Notes under the pieces: model-generated | What the model was told of the DNA's origin: nothing | The model's database searches: none | Seen by the model: the letters and a program-made list of their open reading frames with translations, nothing else | Made by a program: the position numbers and the translations under genes | Shown: positions 8,581 through 15,172 of the stretch, piece after piece | How positions within the stretch are numbered: position 1 is the first letter of the stretch | Layout of the letters: every line of letters begins with the position of its first letter | Origin: Carthagonibacter sp032251515 | GTDB taxonomy: Bacteria > Gemmatimonadota > Gemmatimonadetes > Palauibacterales > Palauibacteraceae | NCBI GenBank assembly: GCA_032251515.1 | Contig: JAVVDU010000040.1 | Span: forward strand, 1-19,999 | Length of the DNA stretch: 19,999 nt | Reading direction: 5' to 3'

Positions 8581-9851
8581 GCGCGCAGACTTCCACCGTG
8601 ACGCCCGACCGGGCCCTCAGCACGGTGCACGGCCGGATCAGCGGCATCGCTTTCGGCTTCTGGCTCGCCGCCATCGCGGTGGGCGCGGCCGGCTTCGCGC
8701 TGGGAGTGGGCGCCGCGCCGCAGCGCGCGTGGCAGGCCGTGTACGTGAACTTCCTGTTCTGGACCTCGCTGGCCCAGGCGGGGGTGATCTTCGGCGCCGT
8801 GCTGGTGACGGCAAAGGGGCACTGGGGCAAGCCGTTCCGCCGCGTGGCGGAGCCGATGGGCGCCTTCCTGCCCCTCGCACTGCTCGTGTTCGCGGGCATG
8901 TACTTCGGAGGCCCGCACATCTTCCCGTGGCTGGATCCCGCGTGGCCCGGCCACATCAACCGCGTCTGGCTGACGCTGGACGGGGTGTTCCTGCGCAACG
9001 GACTGCTGCTCTTCGTCCTGTTCGCGGCGAGCTTCGTCTTCCTGCGCCTCTCCCTGCGGCCCGACGCCCCGCTGCTCGCGGACCGGCAGACGGGCTGGAG
9101 GAAGGCCGTGCTCACGGCCCTGGCGCGCGGGTGGCGGGGCGACGAGGAGGAGGCCGCGCGCTCGCGGCGGATCCTCGGCTGGCTCGGTCCGCTGCTCATC
9201 GGGATCTGGGTCCTCGTGTTCAGCCTGCTCGCCTTCGACTTCACGATGTCGCTGATGCCGAGCTTCCTGAGCGTGATCTGGGGCGCGATGTACTTCATGG
9301 GCGGCTGGCTGTGCATGCTGTGCCTCGTGGCCGTGCTCGCGCACCGTTACAAGGAGCATTACCGGCTTGAGGACGTGTGGGGGAAGTGGGAGTTCCACGA
9401 CCTCGGCAAGCTGATGTTCGCCTTCGTGATCTTCTGGAGCTACATCTGGTTTTCCCAGTTCCTGCCGATCTGGTACGGGAACATCGGCCGCGAGACGCAG
9501 TTCTTCACGCTGCGGACGGAGAACGGGTTCGGACCGCTCCTGTGGGCGCAGATGGCGCTGATCTTCTTCATCCCGTTCGCGCTGTTGCTGTGGCGCCGGC
9601 CGAAGATGAACTCGCGGCACCTGGCGCTGGTGGGTCTCGTGGTGCTGGCCGGGTTCTGGCTGGAGCGCTACCTGCAGGTCGTGCCGTCGATCTGGAAGGG
9701 CGGCCCGCCGCCCTTCGGGCTGACCGAGGTGGCGGTCACGCTGGGGTTCCTCGGCCTGTTCGGGCTCAGCTACTCGCTGTACGCGAGCCTCACGGCCCGG
9801 ATTCCGATCCGCGAGGCGCTGGTGCTCGGAGAGCGGTCGAAGGGGCCCTGA
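8577..9851 (+). CDS. actF: Alternative complex III membrane subunit, NrfD-like (ActF)
   Basis: The protein has 424 residues with about ten membrane segments. GTG at 8577 is chosen because it overlaps the actE stop (GTGA), has GGGAG upstream, and starts the protein shortly before the first conserved hydrophobic segment (FGFWLAAIAVGAAGFALG). It is a distant paralogue of ActC in the NrfD superfamily. It carries the family's characteristic FDFTMSLMPSFLSVIWGAMY and FWSYIWFSQFLPIWYGNI segments. In alternative complex III it forms the second large membrane bundle beside ActC and has been proposed to take part in proton translocation. It ends the act operon and is convergent with the next gene. Confidence 0.94.
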   Translation: MSAQTSTVTPDRALSTVHGRISGIAFGFWLAAIAVGAAGFALGVGAAPQRAWQAVYVNFLFWTSLAQAGVIFGAVLVTAKGHWGKPFRRVAEPMGAFLPLALLVFAGMYFGGPHIFPWLDPAWPGHINRVWLTLDGVFLRNGLLLFVLFAASFVFLRLSLRPDAPLLADRQTGWRKAVLTALARGWRGDEEEAARSRRILGWLGPLLIGIWVLVFSLLAFDFTMSLMPSFLSVIWGAMYFMGGWLCMLCLVAVLAHRYKEHYRLEDVWGKWEFHDLGKLMFAFVIFWSYIWFSQFLPIWYGNIGRETQFFTLRTENGFGPLLWAQMALIFFIPFALLLWRRPKMNSRHLALVGLVVLAGFWLERYLQVVPSIWKGGPPPFGLTEVAVTLGFLGLFGLSYSLYASLTARIPIREALVLGERSKGP

Positions 9852-9858
9852 CGCGTCA

Positions 9859-9892
9859 GGCCGGCGCCGGGGCGATCAGGCCGGCGCCGGCC
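9859..9892. terminator. Strong inverted repeat between convergent genes
   Basis: GGCCGGCGCCGG (9859-9870) is perfectly complementary to CCGGCGCCGGCC (9881-9892), giving a 12-bp all-GC stem with a 10-nt loop. It sits 7 bp after the actF stop and overlaps the last codons of the opposing gene. Being symmetrical, it could stop transcription from both sides. No T-run is present, so this is an inference from structure and position. It is built from a 15-bp direct duplication (9856-9870 and 9876-9890). Confidence 0.5.
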
Positions 9893-11306
9893 GTACGTTC
9901 AGATTCGTCCGGAAGAGGTTCTCCGGGTCGTACGTCCGCTTGATCGCCGCGAGTCGCTGGTAGTTCCCGCCATAGGCCGCACGGACCTGGCTCTCGTCCC
10001 GCGCGTCGCTCACGAAGTTCACGTACACGCCCGCCTCGGCCTCCGCCGCGGTGGCCTCCCAGAACTCCCGCGCCCACGAGACGCAGGCGGCATCCCGGCC
10101 CGGATCCGACCAGCGTGTGTGCACGTTCATCACGTATTCGGCGGACCGGTGCGGGTACGCCGTCGCGTCGGGATCGACACGGTTCGCCGCCCCGCCCACG
10201 TGCGCGAAGAAGATCTCCGACTCGGGCGACGGCAGCTTTCCGGCCCAGGAAACGACGAGGTCGAGCGCGGCGTCCGAGAGCCCGGCGAAGTTGTGCGACT
10301 TCCAGTAGTTCCGCGCGCCGGGCGTGAGGAGCGGGTCGAAGGCCTGCTGGAACTCGGCGAACGGCATCGCGCCCACGTGCTCCCCCGCCGGCGATCCCCA
10401 GTCGCGGAGCGGGCGGACCGCACGCTCGCCCTCGGCCGGTGCGCCCGAGTACACGAAGGCGAACACCACGACCATCCGGCCATGGATCTCTTCGGGAAGG
10501 AACGGCAGCGGCGGCGCATGCCGGAGCACCATCCACGTGGAAAGGTCGTCCGGCTCCGCACCCGAGAACTCGCGATAGAAGCGCAGCACCTCACCGGCGT
10601 CGTCGAACGGATGCACGACGAGTCCGCACAGGAGATCGGGACCGACGTCGTGTGCCTGGAACGTGAAGGACGTCACGACGCCGAAGTTCCCGCCGCCTCC
10701 CCGGATGGCCCAGAACAGGTCCGGGTGCCGTTCCGCATCGCAGGTGACGAGCTCGCCGCCGGCCGTGACCACGTCGGCGGAAAGGAGGCTGTCCACCGTG
10801 AGCCCGAGCCGACGCGACAGCCAGCCGAAGCCGCCTCCGAGGGTGAGCCCCGCGACGCCCGTGGTGGAATTGATCCCGACCGGCACGGCGAGGCCGTGCG
10901 CAGCCGTCGCGGCATCGAGATCTCCCAGTGTCGCGCCGGGCGCCACGCGAACCGTGCGGGACTCCGCGTGGACTTCCACCTCGCGCAGGCCGGACAGGTC
11001 GATGGTGAGACCGTCCTCCGCGAGGGAGCTGCCTGCGATGTTGTGTCCGGCCCCGCGCACGGAAAGCACCAGGCCCTCGTCCCGCGCGAAGTCGACGCTG
11101 CGGGCCACGTCGGAAGGTCCGGCGCAGGAGACGATGAGGGCCGGCCGCGTGTCGATCATCGCGTTCCAGATCGACCGCACCTCCTCGTAGTCGCCGTCCC
11201 TTCGCGACACGGCACGCCCCTTCAGGCCGGAGAGCAGGACCTCGAGACGGTCCGCCGCGACTTCGCGGGCGCCGCCGCCGGAAGCGGCGAATCGGATGCC
11301 GGACAT
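9876..11306 (-). CDS. FAD-linked oxidoreductase of the PCMH/BBE type
   Basis: The protein has 476 residues. ATG at 11306 is chosen over the longer reading frame because GGAGGAG lies 4 nt upstream and the family's usual length is 450-480. The N-terminal half is a PCMH-type FAD-binding domain: VSVRGAGHNIAG-like sequence with H88 placed for covalent attachment to FAD, then the flavin-binding run TGVAGLTLGGGFGWLSRRLGL. The position where bicovalent members have a cysteine reads GINSTTG, so single His linkage is expected. The C-terminal segment (YGGNYQRLAAIKRTYDPENLF) is the berberine-bridge-enzyme domain. Such enzymes oxidise alcohols, sugars or related small molecules with oxygen; the substrate is not predictable. 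No export signal is visible. It lies 148 bp after the E1 gene with its own regulatory-looking upstream region. Confidence 0.9.
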   Translation of the reverse strand: MSGIRFAASGGGAREVAADRLEVLLSGLKGRAVSRRDGDYEEVRSIWNAMIDTRPALIVSCAGPSDVARSVDFARDEGLVLSVRGAGHNIAGSSLAEDGLTIDLSGLREVEVHAESRTVRVAPGATLGDLDAATAAHGLAVPVGINSTTGVAGLTLGGGFGWLSRRLGLTVDSLLSADVVTAGGELVTCDAERHPDLFWAIRGGGGNFGVVTSFTFQAHDVGPDLLCGLVVHPFDDAGEVLRFYREFSGAEPDDLSTWMVLRHAPPLPFLPEEIHGRMVVVFAFVYSGAPAEGERAVRPLRDWGSPAGEHVGAMPFAEFQQAFDPLLTPGARNYWKSHNFAGLSDAALDLVVSWAGKLPSPESEIFFAHVGGAANRVDPDATAYPHRSAEYVMNVHTRWSDPGRDAACVSWAREFWEATAAEAEAGVYVNFVSDARDESQVRAAYGGNYQRLAAIKRTYDPENLFRTNLNVRPAPA

Positions 11307-11356
11307 CACTCCTCCTCGTCTGCGGGATGGGGATCTTCGGGTGGGCCGCCCTGGTC

Positions 11357-11404
11357 GACAGACGCCCCGATCGGGGGTGGCTGTCAAGTCCGACCGTGGG
11401 TCGG
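11357..11404 (-). promoter_or_regulatory. Possible promoter/operator of the FAD oxidoreductase gene
   Basis: On the minus strand a perfect TTGACA (11387-11382) lies about 76 nt upstream of the ATG. A 12-bp perfect palindrome CCCCGATCGGGG (11365-11376) sits in the would-be spacer, flanked by GACAG (11357-11361) and CTGTC (11381-11385). A second inverted repeat, CCGACC-3-GGTCGG (11390-11404), lies just upstream of the -35. The -10 hexamer is poor (CGTCTG at 17 nt). The arrangement suggests a regulated promoter, but no regulator can be named. Confidence 0.35.
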
Positions 11405-11423
11405 GAACGGGACGGAAACGCGA

Positions 11424-11444
11424 GAGGGAGCCGGCCTCCCCCTC
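11424..11444 (-). terminator. Hairpin after the 2-oxoglutarate dehydrogenase E1 gene
   Basis: GGGAG (11426-11430) pairs with CTCCC (11436-11440) around a 5-nt loop, extendable by GA/TC across a 2-nt bulge. It begins 10 bp after the E1 stop on the minus strand. The stem is short and lacks a U-tract, so this is only a weak terminator candidate. Confidence 0.25.
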
Positions 11445-11454
11445 CGGCACGGCG

Positions 11455-14340
11455 TCAGCTCGTCGCCAGCGCCTCCCTGACGATGCGCGCCTGCTCCGCC
11501 GCGTGCGCCGCGGCGTACCCCTCGGCGGGGCTCGCGCGTTCGGGGCGGCCGGCGTAGCGGACGGAGATGTCCGGGCCCACCAGCTCCTCCAGGAGCGGCC
11601 GGATGTAGCGCCAGGCGCCCATATTCGCCGGCTCCTCCTGCGCCCACACGATCTCCTCGAGGCCCTCGTACGTGCCCCGCGCTTCCCGCAGCTCCTCGCC
11701 GGGGAAGGGGTACAGCCGCTCCACGCGCGCGATGTCCGCGCCGGCCGCGCCACCCTTCCACTCGTCCGAGCCCGCCAGGTCGTAGAACAGCTTCCCGGAG
11801 CAGAGCACGAGGCGACGGACGTCCGCCCGCTCGCCGGGCTCGCGCAGGCCCGGGAGCACAGGCCGGAAGGCGCCCTCCACCAGCTCCCGCGCGGTGGAGC
11901 GGGCGGCGGGATGGCGCAGGAGGCTCTTGGGCGTCATCAGGACGAGCGGCCGCCGCGCCTCGCGCAGCGCCTGCAGCCGCAGGAGGTGGAAGTACTGGGC
12001 CGGGGTGGTGACGTTCGCCACGCGCAGGTTGTCCTCGGCGGCGAGGTCGAGGAAGCGCTCGAGGCGGGCGCTGGAGTGCTCCGGGCCCTGCCCCTCGTAG
12101 CCGTGCGGCAGGAGCAGGGCGAGGCGCGACTCCTGACCCCACTTGGCCCGTCCCGCGGCGATGAACTGGTCGATGATCGCCTGGGCGACGTTGGCGAAGT
12201 CGCCGAACTGCGCTTCCCACAGGACGAGCGTGTCGGGAGACATCACGCTGTAGCCGTACTCGAAGCCCAGCACCGCCGCCTCCGACAGCGGACTGTTCCA
12301 CGCCTCGAAGGGCGCCTGGTCCGCTGCGAGGTGCTGCAGAGGCGTCCACTCCCGGCCGGTTTCGGCGTCGTGCAGCACGATGTGCCGCTGGCTGAACGTG
12401 GCCCGCTCCGCGTCCTCGCCGCTCAGGCGCACCGGCACGCCGGAAGTCAGGAGGCTCGCGAAGGCCAGGGCCTCGGCGTGCGCCCAGTCGACCCCGTCCT
12501 CCAGGGAGTCCCGGCGCCGGCGGAGCTGGCGCTCCAGCTTCGGGTGCGGCGTGAACTCCTCCGGCCAGCGGTGGATCGCATCGTTCAGGGCGGCCAGCGC
12601 CTCGATGGTGAGGCCCGCCTCGCAGGCATCGCCGCACCCCTCGTCCTCGGTGAGCTGGCCGTAGCCGCGCGGCCGCTCCCGCTCCACCTCCATACCGATC
12701 CCCAGGGTGGAGCCGGCCGTGGTGCCGGACGCGCTGTACGGCGCCTCCTCCGCTCCGTCCTCCTCGTCCCCCGACACGGTCGCGCGGGCGCCGGCGAGCC
12801 GCTCGGCCACCGCGTCGGCCATCGCGTCGGCTTCGTCGCGTGAGACCACCCCCTCCGCGACGAGTCGGTCGACCCACAGGGTGCGCACCGTCGGGTGCTC
12901 GCGGATCTTCCCGTACATGCGCGGCTGCGTGTACGCGGGCTCGTCGCCCTCGTTGTGCCCGTAGCGGCGGTAGCCCACGAGGTCCACCACCACGTCCTCG
13001 CCGAACTCCATGTGGAAGTCGATCGCGAGCTGGATCGCGGACAGGCACGCCTCGGGATCGTCCGCGTTCACGTGCACGATCGGGACGCGGAAGCCGAGGG
13101 CGAGGTCGCTCGCGTAGCGGCTGGAGCGGGTGTCGTGGGGGTCGGTGGTGAAGCCGAGCTGGTTGTTGGCCACGATGTGGATCGTGCCGCCGTTCTCGTA
13201 GCCCTCGAGGCGCGCGAGGTTCAGCGTCTCGGCCACGATGCCCTGGCCCATGAACGCGGCGTCGCCGTGCACGAGGATGGGAAGCACGCCGGTGCCGAAC
13301 GCCCTGAGGCCCTCCTCCGCCTCGCCCGCCCGGACGGCCTCGGCGGCGAGCTGCTCGCGCGCCGCCCGCGCCATCCCCTGCACCACCGGGTTCACGTGCT
13401 CGAGGTGGCTGGGGTTCGGCGCGAGCGAGATCTCGAGCTCGCCCACCGGAGAGCGCAGGAGCTGCCGGGCGCCCACGTGGTACTTCACGTCCCCCGAGCC
13501 CGTCTCGGCGATCCGGACCTGCATGCCGCGCGACGTCTTCCCCTCGAACTCGGCCAGCAGGGCCTCGTAGGGGAACCCGATGATGTGGGCCAGCACGTTC
13601 AGGCGCCCACGGTGCGCCATGCCGATGAAGAACTTGCGGGCCCCGGCGAGCGCCGTGCGGCGGATCGCGCGCCGGATCATCGGGACCATCATGTCGAGGC
13701 CCTCGATGGAGAAGCGCTTCTGCCCGAGGTAGGAGCGCTGCAGGAACGCCTCCAGCCCCTCCACCTCGCTGAGGATCCGCAGCAAGTGGACCTTGCCGTC
13801 CCGGTCCAGCGGGTCGAGGTGCCGGCCGCACTCGATGTAGTCCACCAGCCAGTCCCACTGGGCCTGGTCCTCCATGTGGTCCAGCTCGTAGCCGATGCGG
13901 CCGCTGTAGATCTCGCGCAGCCGCCGCACCGCCTCGGCGGCCGTCGTGCCGACGCGCTCGAGGCCGATCGCCGCGGCGGGAATGGACTCCAGGTCGGCCT
14001 CCGTGATCCCGTGCCAGGCGAGGTCCAGGGTCTTGTGCCCGGGGGGTTCGGAGCCGAGGGGGTCGAGCGGCACGGCGAGATGGCCCAGCGTGCGGACCGA
14101 CTCGGCGAACGCGGCGGCCGCGGCGGCGGTGCGGAAGCGCGCCGCCAGTTCGGCGGGGTCGCCAAGCGGCGCGGCGGTGGCTCCCGCCCCGGCGGCGACG
14201 TCGGGGGAAGCCGCCGGGGCGCCGTTCGCCACCCACTCGGCCAGCGAGGGCGGAACGACCCCGCGCTCGCGCAGCGAACGCTCGATCAGCATCTCCGCGT
14301 AGCCGGCGTTGTAGCCGTCCGCGCCCCGCGTCTCAGACAT
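11455..14340 (-). CDS. sucA: 2-oxoglutarate dehydrogenase E1 component
   Basis: The protein has 961 residues, close to the usual 900-950. It performs the thiamine-diphosphate-dependent decarboxylation of 2-oxoglutarate and transfers the succinyl group to the lipoyl arm of E2 in the TCA cycle. Family features include GMAHRGRLN (H243), the thiamine-diphosphate motif starting GD (359-360) and ending NN (392-393), the segment VDLVGYRRYGHNEGDEP, and HGYEGQGPEHSSARLERFL in the C-terminal half. The N-terminus has a shortened NAGYAEMLIERSL segment, the region used for E2 binding in other E1 proteins. ATG at 14340 is chosen; GTG at 14343 is also possible. Ribosome binding is weak (GGA only). It follows the AhpD-like selenoprotein gene by 23 bp in the same direction. 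No E2 or E3 gene is in the window. Confidence 0.96.
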   Translation of the reverse strand: MSETRGADGYNAGYAEMLIERSLRERGVVPPSLAEWVANGAPAASPDVAAGAGATAAPLGDPAELAARFRTAAAAAAFAESVRTLGHLAVPLDPLGSEPPGHKTLDLAWHGITEADLESIPAAAIGLERVGTTAAEAVRRLREIYSGRIGYELDHMEDQAQWDWLVDYIECGRHLDPLDRDGKVHLLRILSEVEGLEAFLQRSYLGQKRFSIEGLDMMVPMIRRAIRRTALAGARKFFIGMAHRGRLNVLAHIIGFPYEALLAEFEGKTSRGMQVRIAETGSGDVKYHVGARQLLRSPVGELEISLAPNPSHLEHVNPVVQGMARAAREQLAAEAVRAGEAEEGLRAFGTGVLPILVHGDAAFMGQGIVAETLNLARLEGYENGGTIHIVANNQLGFTTDPHDTRSSRYASDLALGFRVPIVHVNADDPEACLSAIQLAIDFHMEFGEDVVVDLVGYRRYGHNEGDEPAYTQPRMYGKIREHPTVRTLWVDRLVAEGVVSRDEADAMADAVAERLAGARATVSGDEEDGAEEAPYSASGTTAGSTLGIGMEVERERPRGYGQLTEDEGCGDACEAGLTIEALAALNDAIHRWPEEFTPHPKLERQLRRRRDSLEDGVDWAHAEALAFASLLTSGVPVRLSGEDAERATFSQRHIVLHDAETGREWTPLQHLAADQAPFEAWNSPLSEAAVLGFEYGYSVMSPDTLVLWEAQFGDFANVAQAIIDQFIAAGRAKWGQESRLALLLPHGYEGQGPEHSSARLERFLDLAAEDNLRVANVTTPAQYFHLLRLQALREARRPLVLMTPKSLLRHPAARSTARELVEGAFRPVLPGLREPGERADVRRLVLCSGKLFYDLAGSDEWKGGAAGADIARVERLYPFPGEELREARGTYEGLEEIVWAQEEPANMGAWRYIRPLLEELVGPDISVRYAGRPERASPAEGYAAAHAAEQARIVREALATS

Positions 14341-14363
14341 CACGGTCCATCCGTTTCACGTGT

Positions 14364-14963
14364 TCAGCCACGGTGTCCGTCCCCGTCGCCGATCGGCGGC
14401 TCCGACCAGCCCGGCTCGAGGGTCACGCCCAGCCCGTCGGCCAGCCGGTTCACGAAGTTGAAGTACGCCACGACCTCGCAGGCGTGCAGGATCGCCGCGT
14501 CGTCCAGACCGGCCTCCCGCAGCGGCACGAGGTCGTCGGGCCCCACCGCGGCCGGCTCCCGGGTGAGCCGGTCCGCGTACCCGAGCAGGGCCCGCAGGCG
14601 GGGGCTCGCCTCCGCCGTGCGCCAGTCGCGCGCCAGCGCCTCCACCATCTCCGCATCCCGCACGATTCGACGGAGCGCCGCTCCGTGATGCTGCACTCAG
14701 TAGAAGCAGTCGTTCGCCGCGGACACCACCACGGCGATCGACTCGCGCTCCGCGCGGGACAGGGGGGACGGCCCGAACATCAGGGTTCGATACAGCCGGT
14801 AGTGGTCCGACAGGGCCTCGGGGTGCAGCGTCTGGCTCGCCAGGATGTGCGCCAGCGGGCGACCGCCCGTGACCTCGGCGTACGCGTCCGCCAGCCGGTC
14901 GTCCGCGGCCTCCGGACCGACCGTGCGGATCCAGGCCCGCCCGCCCCTCTCGTCCCCGCTCAC
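14364..14963 (-). CDS. AhpD/CMD-family peroxidase-related selenoprotein (in-frame TGA read as Sec89)
   Basis: This is one 199-residue reading frame interrupted only by TGA at 14699-14697. The GTG start at 14963 has GGAGGA 3 nt upstream, and just after it comes AWIRTV, a typical opening for peroxidase-related AhpD-like proteins. The half before the TGA contains SPLSRAERESIAVVVSAAND and the half after it VQHHGAALRR; together they form one continuous family domain. The active site reads E74, C86-F-Y-U89, H93. This is the same spacing as E118, C130xxC133, H137 of M. tuberculosis AhpD, with the TGA in place of the resolving or attacking cysteine. A SECIS-like hairpin follows immediately. The expected activity is thiol/selenol-dependent reduction of peroxides or disulfides in the cytoplasm. 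The alternatives are a nonsense mutation or a sequencing error changing TGC/TGT to TGA. The gene precedes the 2-oxoglutarate dehydrogenase E1 gene in an apparent operon. Confidence 0.85.
14670..14699 (-). promoter_or_regulatory. Bacterial SECIS-like element after the Sec TGA
   Basis: The interval runs from the TGA (14699-14697) to the end of the hairpin. After a 10-nt gap, ACGGAGC (14686-14680) pairs perfectly with GCTCCGT (14676-14670) around a GGC loop. The loop starts 18 nt after the TGA and its first two bases are G. From memory, bacterial SECIS models ask for an apical loop roughly 16-37 nt from the UGA with a G in its first two positions, so this fits. It is embedded in coding sequence, as in other bacteria, and would recruit SelB with Sec-tRNA. 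Confidence 0.7.
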
Positions 14964-14966
14964 GCT

Positions 14967-14972
14967 TCCTCC
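14967..14972 (-). promoter_or_regulatory. Ribosome-binding site fixing the selenoprotein start
   Basis: GGAGGA on the minus strand, followed by AGC and then GTG. The 3-nt spacing is slightly short, but it is the only good Shine-Dalgarno match in this frame. It excludes the longer open frame that runs upstream through the tandem repeat. Confidence 0.6.
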
Positions 14973-14992
14973 GCAGAAAGGAACCCGGCGCC

Positions 14993-15048
14993 GGCCCGAC
15001 TCGCCCGGCCCGACTCGCCCGGCCCGGCTCGCCCGCCCCGGCTCGCCC
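14993..15048. repeat. Four 14-bp tandem repeats in the divergent intergenic region
   Basis: The unit GGCCCGACTCGCCC occurs exactly at 14993-15006 and 15007-15020. It continues with one change at 15021-15034 and two at 15035-15048, then decays. The array sits 30 bp upstream of the selenoprotein GTG start and 124 bp upstream of the DUF3179 start. The rest of this 209-bp gap holds an 11-bp direct repeat GGCCGGTCCCG (15088-15098, 15114-15124) and a 7-bp stem (15069-15075 with 15088-15094). I see no clear promoter in either direction. Confidence 0.8.
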
Positions 15049-15172
15049 GCCCCGAAGGGTGCGCCGCCACCGGCCCCGGGGCAAGGCGGCCGGTCCCGCA
15101 GGAACCCCCGCGAGGCCGGTCCCGTTCCACAGGAGACAGGACGATCGAGGCGACCCACTCGCGGAGAGCGCG

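Noticed and set aside
9876..11753. The 625-codon extended form of the FAD oxidoreductase, reaching into the E1 gene
   Set aside because: The extra N-terminal 149 residues are arginine-rich shadow sequence over the E1 3' end. ATG at 11306 has a strong ribosome-binding site and gives the normal family length.
14364..14696. A separate small gene starting at GTG 14696, immediately after the TGA
   Set aside because: It has no ribosome-binding site and would begin inside the CxxC-H active site, leaving half a domain. It is better read as the second half of the selenoprotein.
14993..15048. A CRISPR array
   Set aside because: The units are 14 bp and directly adjacent with no spacers.
14964..15158. 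A longer N-terminus for the AhpD-like gene, starting at 15158
   Set aside because: The added 65 residues translate the tandem repeat into Gly/Arg/Pro-rich sequence, and no ribosome-binding site supports that start. GTG at 14963 has GGAGGA and begins next to the conserved domain.
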